DNA of 64,000 nucleotides from QHXN01 sp032162705 (GTDB lineage Bacteria > Acidobacteriota > Blastocatellia > Pyrinomonadales > Pyrinomonadaceae): assembly GCA_032162705.1 (NCBI GenBank), contig JAVRON010000024.1, positions 21,584 through 85,583 of the forward strand. Reading direction: 5' to 3'. Position numbers and translations under genes: made by a program. Positions 7,985 to 16,170 of the stretch are shown one piece after another (the stretch's first letter is position 1; each line of letters starts with the position of its first letter). The notes beneath the pieces were generated by a model. It was not told where the DNA came from. It ran no database searches and saw nothing but the letters and a program-made list of their open reading frames with translations.

Positions 7985-9922
7985 TCAAGGCGTCGAAAGC
8001 CTATAGATGACAGCCGACCTCGCAGGCACACTCAGCTTGAAAGACCCGGAAGCGACCGCAGGACGGTCTTTCGCGACGAGCAAAGGTTCGAGGCGCGCGC
8101 CTTCGCCCGCGTCGAGGTAGGAGGCCGGAAACGTCAACTCCTTTGGCACGGCGGCGCGATTGATGGCGACGATGATTGTCTCTTCCGCGTCGCGGCGCGC
8201 GTAGGCGTAGGCGTCGTCGTCGAAGAAGAGATCGACGAGAGAGCCGCGACGAAGCGCCGTGTGTTCGCGGCGCAGGCGCAGAAGGTCGCGCGTCCACTCG
8301 AACATGCGCTGCTCGGTGGCGGTGCGTCCCGTCCGCTCGAACGTGCTGCGCGCATCATTGGGGAAGCCGCCCGGAAAGTCGCGACGGTTGTCTGGGTCGT
8401 CGCCGCCCTCCAACGCGATCTCCTCGCCGTAGTAAATCTGCGCCGTGCCACGTACCGTCAGGATAAAGGCCGTGTGCAGCATCGAGCCTTCAAGGGTTGC
8501 GCCTTTGAGCGACATGAAGCGGCGCGTGTCGTGGTTGTTCGCCATGACGGTGAGGCGCGAAGGGTCTGGATACATGGCGTCGGAGCGCAGCATCTCGCGG
8601 AGCGCGCGCACCGGAGCCTGACCCGTGAAGACGCGCAGCGACGTGTCCCACAGTGGGAAATCGAAGACCGAATCCATGCGCGTGTCGATGCCGTCCCAAC
8701 CCGCCCGCCCGCCGATAAAGAAGCTTGTATGGACTGGCTCTGTGTTCCAGGCCTCGCCCACCATCCACATACGCGGGTACTCGCGGTCGAGCGCCGCGTT
8801 GAGGTCGCGTATAAAAGCGCGCGGCATGTACTGAACCGTGTCCTGTCGTACGCCGTCGATGCCGGTCATGCCGACCCACCAGAGCGAGTTCTGTATCTCG
8901 TAGCGCGCAACCTCCGGCTCTTCCTGATTCATGTCCGGCAGGTCGTCCGAGAACCAGCCGTCGAGCGTCTCTCGGCGCGCAGACTCCGCGGCATGCGGCG
9001 AGAGGAGCAGGTCTCCGCGGAAGGGGTTGCGCGTGTGCTGCTGCAAAGTGCCGTGGAACCAGTCGTCGAGCGGCGGGTCTTTGACCCACGGATTCTGCGA
9101 GCCGACGTGGTTGGCGACCTGATCCTGTATGACCTTCAGCCCGAGCGCATGTGCCTTCTCTACAAGCTCGCGGAGCGTCTCCAACGTGCCGAAGCGATCT
9201 TCGACCGCGTAGTAATCAATCGTGTGATAGCCGTGATAATAGGTGTTCGGACACCAGGGCTTGTCGCAGCGGTTGACGCCGTTCCAGTTGTCGTACCAGG
9301 GCGTGAGCCAGAGGGCGGTGACGCCCAAGTCCTTCAGGTAAGGCAGTCGGTCGATGACGCCGCGAAAGTCGCCGCCGTGCCAAGAGCGCGGGTTGCGCCG
9401 GTCGTTCGCCTCGGGCGGAGAGTCGGCGGGCGAGTCGTTCTTCGTGTCGCCGTCAGCGAAGCGGTCGGGCATGATGAGATAGATCACATCGTCCGTCGTG
9501 ATGCCCTGAAAATTAGCGGCAGGGTCGAGCGGCCGGTTGATGCGGAAGGGGAAGGGGCGCTCGCCTGTGCCGTTTGAAAAAATCAGTTTGTAGTCGCCGG
9601 GATGCGCCGTAGGACTGATGCGAAGGTTGACGAAGATGTATGTGCCCGCGGCGTTCAACGTCTGACTCAAGACCTCGAACGGCGCTTCCGGGTCGGCGCG
9701 CACGCGCACATCGCGCAAGTCTCTGCCGCGTATGAGCAGGCGCACGGGGTTGACGGTGTGCCCGGCCCACCACGAAGGCGGCTCTATCTTATCAACTTGC
9801 GGAACGCGGTCTTGCGCACGCGCGCCTGCCGAGACGAGCAGCAAGACGATGCACGCGGCCAGAGCCTTGACGACGCACGCGGCGAAGGCTTTTGTGATGA
9901 GTTTTGACGCTCGTAGTTTCAT
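7985..9922 (-). CDS. GH13 enzyme with N-terminal beta domain, paralogue of the 4068-6059 gene
   Basis: A 645-residue secreted or periplasmic alpha-glucan hydrolase. After the signal peptide (ending about AGARAQ, 37) comes the same N-domain signature, IEPPSWWAGHTVNPVR (46-61). Barrel motifs are DQVANH (267-272), nucleophile Asp361 (VRQDTVQYM), acid/base Glu390 (VGEAWNT) and Asp465 (NNHDTRRF). It differs from its paralogue by keeping the canonical NHD motif and by a Cys-containing insert (NRCDKPWCPN). It starts 5 bases after the stop of the cytochrome c gene, so the two are cotranscribed. Exact substrate (cyclodextrin, pullulan or starch) cannot be told from sequence. Confidence 0.9.
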   Translation of the reverse strand: MKLRASKLITKAFAACVVKALAACIVLLLVSAGARAQDRVPQVDKIEPPSWWAGHTVNPVRLLIRGRDLRDVRVRADPEAPFEVLSQTLNAAGTYIFVNLRISPTAHPGDYKLIFSNGTGERPFPFRINRPLDPAANFQGITTDDVIYLIMPDRFADGDTKNDSPADSPPEANDRRNPRSWHGGDFRGVIDRLPYLKDLGVTALWLTPWYDNWNGVNRCDKPWCPNTYYHGYHTIDYYAVEDRFGTLETLRELVEKAHALGLKVIQDQVANHVGSQNPWVKDPPLDDWFHGTLQQHTRNPFRGDLLLSPHAAESARRETLDGWFSDDLPDMNQEEPEVARYEIQNSLWWVGMTGIDGVRQDTVQYMPRAFIRDLNAALDREYPRMWMVGEAWNTEPVHTSFFIGGRAGWDGIDTRMDSVFDFPLWDTSLRVFTGQAPVRALREMLRSDAMYPDPSRLTVMANNHDTRRFMSLKGATLEGSMLHTAFILTVRGTAQIYYGEEIALEGGDDPDNRRDFPGGFPNDARSTFERTGRTATEQRMFEWTRDLLRLRREHTALRRGSLVDLFFDDDAYAYARRDAEETIIVAINRAAVPKELTFPASYLDAGEGARLEPLLVAKDRPAVASGSFKLSVPARSAVIYRLSTP

Positions 9923-9927
9923 CCCCG

Positions 9928-10290
9928 TTAGCGCTTGAGCGTACGCACGTATGCGACGGCGGCGGCGATGTCCTGCCGGGAGAGTTTCTTCTTGAAGGCG
10001 GGCATCTGGCCGCGCCCGTTCGTGACCGACGCGAGCATGCGCGACGCGCTGCGGCTTCTCTGCCAGGAGGCGTCCGACAAGTCCGGGGCCTCGACCATCT
10101 CGCCCGTACGCGTGTGTCCCTGCCCGTCAGCGCCGTGGCAGCGACCGCAGTTCTCCGTATAGACGCCGTGGCCGCGCTCAATCACCGCCGCCTTACCCCT
10201 CTTCGTCTCGGCTGTCGTCGAGATGCCCACGTTGGAAGCCAAAAAGATAAAGACTCCTGCACAGAACATGAAAGCTTTCATTCTCTTCAT
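9928..10290 (-). CDS. Small periplasmic cytochrome c (class I)
   Basis: A 120-residue protein with an uncleaved or cleaved N-terminal signal segment (MKAFMFCAGVFIFLASNVG). It has one haem-binding motif, CGRCH at 48-52, and a probable distal ligand Met96 in GRGQMPAF, followed by the C-terminal helix typical of class I cytochromes. It moves electrons in the periplasm; the partner is unknown. It lies between a pentahaem cytochrome gene and a GH13 gene on the same strand, an unusual place that suggests a redox step linked to sugar use. Confidence 0.88.
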   Translation of the reverse strand: MKRMKAFMFCAGVFIFLASNVGISTTAETKRGKAAVIERGHGVYTENCGRCHGADGQGHTRTGEMVEAPDLSDASWQRSRSASRMLASVTNGRGQMPAFKKKLSRQDIAAAVAYVRTLKR

Positions 10291-10342
10291 GCGCGGCTCT
10301 AACCCCTTGAATCTATCTTGAGCTAATGAAGCTGAAAACCCC

Positions 10343-12589
10343 TCAACGGTCTTCCGAACCCGCGACCTCGCCGCTTCCCTTCGTGAGATCGTGGATGTGG
10401 AAGGGCACGCTCTCGCCCTTCATCTCGGGATGACGGCGCAGGAACTCGCTCGCCACGGGCAGAGCGCCGGGGTCGTCCTTGAGGTCTTGGAAAATCTTCG
10501 CCTCGGCGCGCGACTGCTCGTTCATCCCGAGCTTGCGGTAGATGAGCATCAGATTGTAGTGCGAGCCTGCATCCTCCGGGTCGATCTGAAGTATGCGCTC
10601 GAAGCAGTCGCGCGCCGTCTGGAAGTCGCGCTTAATCTTCGATAGCTCGCCGAGCTGCTGCAAGGAGAGACGGTCACGCGGGTAGGCTTCGAGCACGCGG
10701 CGTATGTCGGCTTCGGCGTCGGCGAGCTGGCCGCGCTTCGTTCGTATGCGCGCGCGCTGGAAGAGCGCACGATGCAGGTTCGGATTGAGTTCGAGCGCGG
10801 CGTCGATGAGCTTCGATGCGTCGTCCCAGCGGTCGATCTCGATGAGCGCGAGCGCGCGGTTCGTGAGCGCCATCGGTCGATAAGTCTCGTCAAGCTCGGC
10901 GACACGCGCGAACACGTCCGAGGCGAGCGCGAACTGGCGACTGTCGAAGAGCGCGATGCCGTAGTTGTTCCAACGCCGCCAGTCGGGCATCGAGCCTTTG
11001 ATGGGAGCAAGTGCCGCGTTATCGCCGACTTTTAAAGTGTACTCGGCGGTCGCCATCGTCACCACGGGGAAGTCCAGCGCCTTGCCGAGCGCGTAGTCGG
11101 CGAATACCTTTGTGAAGCGCCGGTAGCGCAGGCGCGCTGTGACCTTCACGGCATCGCCCACATCATGCGGGATGGAGAAGCGGTAGCGAGCGATGTCGGA
11201 GCGACCCGAGCCGATCTGGTTGTTCTGCGCGATGACGCGCGTCTTCCAGATATGGTGACGGTCGTTGTAGGTTCCGTCGGCCATCACGAGGTAGGTCTTG
11301 TAGTTGTGCGCCGACTCGTCGAGAAAGCCGTCCGGCTTGATGAAGCCCGACTGAAAGAGCACCTTGCCGGTCGCTGCGTCCGAGACGGTGAACTCGACGT
11401 GCGCTTCGTAGAAGTCGCGCAGCTCCGGCGGGAACGAGTGGCCGAGATTCTTGTTCGTCAGAACCACGTCTGCCGTTAACGTGTCGCCGCGCTCAATCTT
11501 GAAGTTGCTCCGGTTGAGCGGCGCGATCAACTCTTCACTGCCTGCTCCCTTCGCCTGCCGTCGGATGGCGAAGATGTCCACGCCCATCACGTCGCCTTCG
11601 AGGAACTTTGTGACGGCGTCGAGCTGCTCGTTGAATTTGTAGAAGAAAGGAATAGCCGTGTTCGCCGCCGCCCAGCGATGCGACTTGACCACTCCGTTCT
11701 TGGCCGACACGTCGAAGAGCGGCGCGGCCTCGGGCTTCATGTGGCACGTGTTGCAAGTCTCCTTGTCGCGCACGTAGAAAGGATGCGGCGACTCTTTCGA
11801 GAACGAAGACATCTGAAGCTCGTCGGCCACCATAAAGGCACGCAGAAACTTGTAGTCGTTCAGCTCTTTCGGAACCTGCGACTTGTGGCACGCGCCGCAA
11901 AACTCGGGCGACTTCAAGACGGGTCTCATCATCGCGCGGCGGTGCGAAGACACGTCGTCTAAGATCATCTGGTCGGTCACGTTCTCCAGAAGGCGCGTGC
12001 CGTCCTCTTTGACCAGAAGCGCAGGCTCGCCCATCACGTAGCCGCCGATGCCGTGCCGGTTCACGTCCTGAATCGAGTGACAGGCGATGCAGGAGACGCC
12101 GTCCTCGTCGAAGGGACGCTTCTTGAATGAAGGCTTGTCTGTGAGCGCGCCGGAGAAGAGCGCCGCCGGGTTATGGCACGACTCGCAGTGGCGCGTGTGC
12201 GCGATGTTCTTTTGCGAGGTGATGTCTTTGACGTTCTTCTGATAGAAGGGTTCGCGGAAGGCGTTGCCGTGCGCCGACTGTCGCCACTGCGCGTGTACGT
12301 CTCCGTGACAGTTGGCACAGCGCGCCGCGGGAAGGAACTTCGAGCCGGGGATAAAGGTGCCGGTGGTTGAACTGGCGTTCGACGGTGCGAAAGGATTCTG
12401 GCCGAAGCGATAGTCGTAAGTCTTCGCGACGAGCTGTGCGTAGTCGGCCTGCGGCGTCTTCTCTTTCTCGTCGCCCTCGCCCGAGGCCGACGCGAGGCCA
12501 AACGAGCACAGGAGGGCCGCGGCCCCGAGCGCGAGAAGCGCTAACTTTAAAGCCGCGAGACGACGGACAGGGGGGAACACCTTACTCAT
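10343..12589 (-). CDS. Pentahaem cytochrome c with C-terminal TPR domain
   Basis: A 748-residue exported protein with a signal segment at about 11-35. Five CXXCH haem motifs lie in the N-terminal part: C91-H95, C135-H139, C167-H171, C231-H235 and C279-H283. A beta-rich middle (about 340-540) precedes TPR repeats from about 560 to 710 (for example ALTNRALALIEIDRWDDASK). The haem layout resembles cytochrome c554/NrfA-related multihaem proteins, but the enzyme-type haem motifs of NrfA are not seen. It probably transfers electrons in the periplasm, with the TPR part binding a partner. It is followed by the small cytochrome c gene after 52 bases. Confidence 0.85.
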   Translation of the reverse strand: MSKVFPPVRRLAALKLALLALGAAALLCSFGLASASGEGDEKEKTPQADYAQLVAKTYDYRFGQNPFAPSNASSTTGTFIPGSKFLPAARCANCHGDVHAQWRQSAHGNAFREPFYQKNVKDITSQKNIAHTRHCESCHNPAALFSGALTDKPSFKKRPFDEDGVSCIACHSIQDVNRHGIGGYVMGEPALLVKEDGTRLLENVTDQMILDDVSSHRRAMMRPVLKSPEFCGACHKSQVPKELNDYKFLRAFMVADELQMSSFSKESPHPFYVRDKETCNTCHMKPEAAPLFDVSAKNGVVKSHRWAAANTAIPFFYKFNEQLDAVTKFLEGDVMGVDIFAIRRQAKGAGSEELIAPLNRSNFKIERGDTLTADVVLTNKNLGHSFPPELRDFYEAHVEFTVSDAATGKVLFQSGFIKPDGFLDESAHNYKTYLVMADGTYNDRHHIWKTRVIAQNNQIGSGRSDIARYRFSIPHDVGDAVKVTARLRYRRFTKVFADYALGKALDFPVVTMATAEYTLKVGDNAALAPIKGSMPDWRRWNNYGIALFDSRQFALASDVFARVAELDETYRPMALTNRALALIEIDRWDDASKLIDAALELNPNLHRALFQRARIRTKRGQLADAEADIRRVLEAYPRDRLSLQQLGELSKIKRDFQTARDCFERILQIDPEDAGSHYNLMLIYRKLGMNEQSRAEAKIFQDLKDDPGALPVASEFLRRHPEMKGESVPFHIHDLTKGSGEVAGSEDR

Positions 12590-12798
12590 CCTTAAGACCT
12601 CATAACCTTTTTCTTCAGTCGGCGGCGGGCGGGCCGGAATGCCACCGCGGCGTATCGGACATACGCGTGTGGTAACTTCCCGCGAGAACCGGTAAATTTA
12701 TCATACGAAACCCACCGACGAAACCACCTAAAGTTGGATACGCGCAGGCAAATTTCAGCTCCCGACCAGCAATTTCAGCTTCCGACCAGTCAAGGGCA

Positions 12799-14514
12799 TC
12801 AGCGCCCCGGCGGCCTGCTCGCCTGTGGCGCGGCTCCTTTAGCGGGCGCGTCGGGCGGGGGCAACTCTTCGCCTTGCGTCTTCGCGCTCGGGGCTGCGCC
12901 TTCGGCGGCCTTGCGCGCCTCCTCCAGTTGCTTGAAGGTCGCAAGCTCGCGGTCGGCGTCCGCCTTCCGACCAAGCCGCGAGTAGGCGAGGAAGAGTTGA
13001 TAGTGTACGCCGGGGTCTTCACTTGAGAGTCGCGCGCCGCGCTCAAGCACGGGCAGCGCCTCTGCGTAGCGCTTGAGACGCACGAGCAGGCGACCCAGAT
13101 CGTAAGACGCGGGATAGTTATCGGGGTCGAGCGCGAGCGCGCGGCGCAGGAGTCGTTCGGCCTCTTCGTGCTGCCCACGCTCGGCGGTGAGGAAGCCGAG
13201 GTTGGCGAAAGCCGCGGCGTTGTCGGGCTGCAATTCTACCGCGCGGCGGAAGGAGGCGAGCGCAGCATCGAAGCGCCCCTCCGCGCGCGCTGCGTAACCG
13301 GCGAGGTAGTGGAGCGAAGCGTCTTCGGGGAAACGCGCGAGTCCCCGCTCGAAGGTCTCGCGCGCCTGCTGGTAACGACGCTCGCGGAAGTGTGCGACGC
13401 CAAGCCGGACGTAGTAGATGGGCTTCGACGGGTCTTGCTCGACGGCGCGCTCGTAGAACGGGACGGCGCGCTCGTTGCGACGGTTCTTGACCAATTCCTC
13501 TCCGATCAGGAAGTTCGCGTCCGCGTACTCGGGCCTGAGCTTTAAGGCACGCTGCCAGAGGCCGAGCGCGTTCTCGCTCTCGCCGCGGGCCGAGGCGACG
13601 AGGCCCAGACGGAAGAAGACTTCCGCGGAGTCGGGCTTGAGTGTTGCCGCTTCGCGCAGAACCCTCTGCGCCTCTTCAAAACGTTCGAGGTAGGAGAGCG
13701 CGACGCCGAGATTGAAGAGCACTTCGTACGTGTTGGGCTGCAACTCGTTGGTGCGCGCGAACAGCCTCGCGGCCTGTTCGTAATCGCCGCCTTCGGCGAC
13801 CGCGAGCGCGAGCGAGAAGACAGTGCGTGCATCCCCCGCGCCGTTGTGCTCGACCATCTCGATGAGCGGAGTCGCATAGCTCGCATGACCGCCGCCGAGG
13901 TACGCGGTGACAAGCGCCAGTACGGGCGGCAACTCGCGACGCCCCGAAGGCGGCTCCGCAGGACGGCCTTCACGCACGCCCGCCGCGCGTTCGAGCAGCG
14001 GTGTCGCACGCGCGTAGTCTCTGCGCGCGAGGTAGAGGAGCGCGAGGTTGTATGCGGCCTGTGCGTGGCCGGGCGCGATGCGGAGCGCCTCTTCAAAAGC
14101 CTTTGCGGCCTCGTCGGCGCGGTTCGTGTGGACGAGCAGGACGCCGAAGTTCGTCAGCGCGCCCACGGACTTCGGGTCGAGCCGCAAAGCCTCGCGCAAC
14201 TCACGCTCGGCCTCATCGGAGTGTCCGCGCTGGTCGAGTATGACGCCCAACAGTGCGTGCGCCTCCGAGTCGCGTGGCTCGGCGGAGACGGCCCCGCGCG
14301 CCGCCACCTCCGCCTCTTCAAGCCTTCCGGCTTGCAGGAGCGCCGCCGCGTCGCGCACCTGCGCCGAATCGCCGCCGCGCCGCGTCTGCGTCTGTCCCTT
14401 CTGCACTGAGTCTGCCGCAGCAGTCCTACGACGTTGCACGGCGAGCGTGTCCGCGGCGTTAATCAAGCACCCGAGCAGGCAGAGCGCGAGCAGGCACAGG
14501 ACGCGAGCGTGCAT
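12799..14514 (-). CDS. Exported TPR-repeat protein
   Basis: About 571 residues, almost wholly made of TPR units (for example EAEVAARGAVSAEPRDSEAH and AAKAFEEALRIAPGHAQAAY). The start at 14514 gives MHARVLCLLALCLLGCLINA, a good signal or lipoprotein leader with GGATGG just upstream; a GTG at 14574 would add 20 charged residues. The C-terminus is Pro/Ala-rich. A scaffold role in the periplasm is inferred from the family. It is one of two TPR genes next to the TonB receptor, an arrangement often seen with receptors of this group. Confidence 0.8.
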   Translation of the reverse strand: MHARVLCLLALCLLGCLINAADTLAVQRRRTAAADSVQKGQTQTRRGGDSAQVRDAAALLQAGRLEEAEVAARGAVSAEPRDSEAHALLGVILDQRGHSDEAERELREALRLDPKSVGALTNFGVLLVHTNRADEAAKAFEEALRIAPGHAQAAYNLALLYLARRDYARATPLLERAAGVREGRPAEPPSGRRELPPVLALVTAYLGGGHASYATPLIEMVEHNGAGDARTVFSLALAVAEGGDYEQAARLFARTNELQPNTYEVLFNLGVALSYLERFEEAQRVLREAATLKPDSAEVFFRLGLVASARGESENALGLWQRALKLRPEYADANFLIGEELVKNRRNERAVPFYERAVEQDPSKPIYYVRLGVAHFRERRYQQARETFERGLARFPEDASLHYLAGYAARAEGRFDAALASFRRAVELQPDNAAAFANLGFLTAERGQHEEAERLLRRALALDPDNYPASYDLGRLLVRLKRYAEALPVLERGARLSSEDPGVHYQLFLAYSRLGRKADADRELATFKQLEEARKAAEGAAPSAKTQGEELPPPDAPAKGAAPQASRPPGR

Positions 14515-14584
14515 CGCGCCCATCCAACGTTCGGCACGCCGCTTCGGTTCAGTCTGTTCGTACTGGAAAGACACCTGACGAAAT

Positions 14585-14659
14585 TTTACTCCTACTCAAT
14601 TATCGAGACTTTACTCGTACTCAATTGAAGAGACTTTACTCATACTCAATTGAAGAGAC
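14585..14659. repeat. Three tandem 25-bp repeats upstream of the TPR gene
   Basis: Three copies of a 25-bp unit, roughly TTTACTC-N-TACTCAATT-GAAGAGAC, lie at 14585-14609, 14610-14634 and 14635-14659, followed by a decayed partial copy. Copies 2 and 3 differ at one base. They occupy the spacer immediately upstream of the TPR gene that starts near 14514 and could be regulatory. No spacers are present, so this is not a CRISPR array. Confidence 0.9.
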
Positions 14660-14692
14660 TTTACGCCCGCTTAATGCTTCAGCCGTTCCCGC

Positions 14693-15886
14693 TCAATGCT
14701 CCGGCTGTTCCGGCGTATCGGGGCGAGTCGCACCGACAGCGCGCCGCGACTCGTGTATGCGTTTGACTAGCCCCGCCTCGGCGGCGGCCTCGTCCTTGCG
14801 CCCCAGCCGCCGGTAGGCGAGCGAGAGCTGGTAGTGTGGCTCGGGGTTCGAGGGCGCGAGTTCGGCGGCACGCGTGAGATGCGCGATTGATTCCGCCGGA
14901 CGCCCGCGCGCGACGAGCATGCGCCCCAATGTGACGCGCGCCTCATAGAGGTCTGGATTGATTTCGAGAGCGCGTGCCAGTTCCCTCATCCCTTCGTCGG
15001 CCTCCGTCCCGCCGCGCTTGACGAGCAGAACGCCCAGCCCGAGATGCCCTTCTGCCGCGGAAGGCTTCCCCAACGCAAGCTCACGGTAGGCCGCGAGCGC
15101 GCCTGCGGCGTCGCCTCCGCGTTCGAGCGTCGTCGCGAGAAAGAAGAGTGCGCGCGCGTCGTCGGCTCTGATCGCATTTGCCGCACGGAAGGCGCGCGCC
15201 GCGCCCGCATCGTCGCCCGCGCCGTAGAGTGCACGCCCCAGTGTGAACTGCGCGTCGAAGTGTTTGGGGTCGAGTGCGACAGCACGCTTTGCAGACTCAA
15301 GCGCCGCATCGTCTTTGCCGCGCACGGCCTGTATCACCGCGAGCAGGACGAGCGCATCGGCGGCGCTTGAGTTTGCGGCTTTGGCATTGTCATTCGCGGT
15401 CTTGACATTCGTGTTTGCAGCGTCGGCGTTGGCGGCGTTGGCGTTCGTGGGTCGTACTTCACTGCCCTGTGCCGCGCGTGCGGCGGCAAGCCTGACATCG
15501 ACGGCCCTCTGCGCGAACGGCTCGGCCTCTGCGGGCCGGCCCGCGTTGAAGATAGCGAGCGCCGCGCCGTAGAGCGCCGAACCGTCGCGCGGTCTCTTCT
15601 CGACGAGCGCACCGAAAAGCTCGGCGGCCTCTGCAAAACGTCCCCCGGCGACAAGCGCGTAAGCGTTGGCGAGCGACCGCACGAAGTCGCCTTCCGTGTC
15701 GGCGGACGAGCGCGCACGCTCGATTGTCTGCGTGGCGCTTGCGGCAGACACGGCTACGCCCTGTGGTTGCTGCCTCTGCGTGATGGCGCGTGCGGGCGTG
15801 GGTGTCCAGACCGCGTTAAGCAGAACGGCGCACGCACACGCGAGCATCGACGGTCGGAGTGCAGGAGTCTGTGCGCGTGTGCTCAT
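14693..15886 (-). CDS. Exported TPR-repeat protein
   Basis: About 397 residues from the ATG at 15886, whose product begins MSTRAQTPALRPSMLACACA with a signal segment ending near PARA. A TTG 40 codons earlier is in frame but unlikely. TPR units fill most of the rest. Between two of them is an Asn/Ala-rich stretch of about 30 residues (NANAANADAANTN and on), a low-complexity insert encoded by degenerate short repeats. Likely a periplasmic scaffold cotranscribed with the TonB receptor. No catalytic motif is seen. Confidence 0.78.
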   Translation of the reverse strand: MSTRAQTPALRPSMLACACAVLLNAVWTPTPARAITQRQQPQGVAVSAASATQTIERARSSADTEGDFVRSLANAYALVAGGRFAEAAELFGALVEKRPRDGSALYGAALAIFNAGRPAEAEPFAQRAVDVRLAAARAAQGSEVRPTNANAANADAANTNVKTANDNAKAANSSAADALVLLAVIQAVRGKDDAALESAKRAVALDPKHFDAQFTLGRALYGAGDDAGAARAFRAANAIRADDARALFFLATTLERGGDAAGALAAYRELALGKPSAAEGHLGLGVLLVKRGGTEADEGMRELARALEINPDLYEARVTLGRMLVARGRPAESIAHLTRAAELAPSNPEPHYQLSLAYRRLGRKDEAAAEAGLVKRIHESRRAVGATRPDTPEQPEH

Positions 15887-16080
15887 GAAGGACTTGCCGG
15901 AGGCAGTGCGCCGACTCTCGTTTGTGCGGCGCGTATGTTTGAAGGGGCGTTTCGGGTCAACTGAAGAGACAGGCGACAAGTTAACGTCTTCCGTCGGCAA
16001 ACTCAAGCGGCGCTCGGCGGGCCGTCATTGTAAAACATGTCGGGCCGCTTTTCTAAAAACCGACGCCTCCTAACGACCGA

Positions 16081-16114
16081 AGTGGCGGGCGTCCCGCGTG
16101 GGATACCCGCCACT
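16081..16114. terminator. Strong hairpin downstream of the TonB receptor gene
   Basis: An inverted repeat, AGTGGCGGG at 16081-16089 and CCCGCCACT at 16106-16114, with an inner GTCCC/GGGAT extension. On the plus strand it is followed by TTTCTC; on the minus strand, which carries the flanking genes, no T-run follows. It may act as an attenuating or RNA-stabilising hairpin between the receptor and the TPR genes. Confidence 0.4.
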
Positions 16115-16170
16115 TTCTCGGTCGGTTAAAGCGGACGGCCCGCCGCATGGGGCCGCTTCGTCGGGCTGTC

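Noticed and set aside
8261..9577. Long plus-strand open frame of 438 codons opposite the GH13 gene
   Set aside because: It mirrors the codon structure of the real gene, is rich in Arg/Val/Ala without any domain, and has no supporting start context; typical antisense shadow in GC-rich DNA.
14585..14659. Possible CRISPR array
   Set aside because: The 25-bp units are directly adjacent with no spacers, and no cas genes are nearby.
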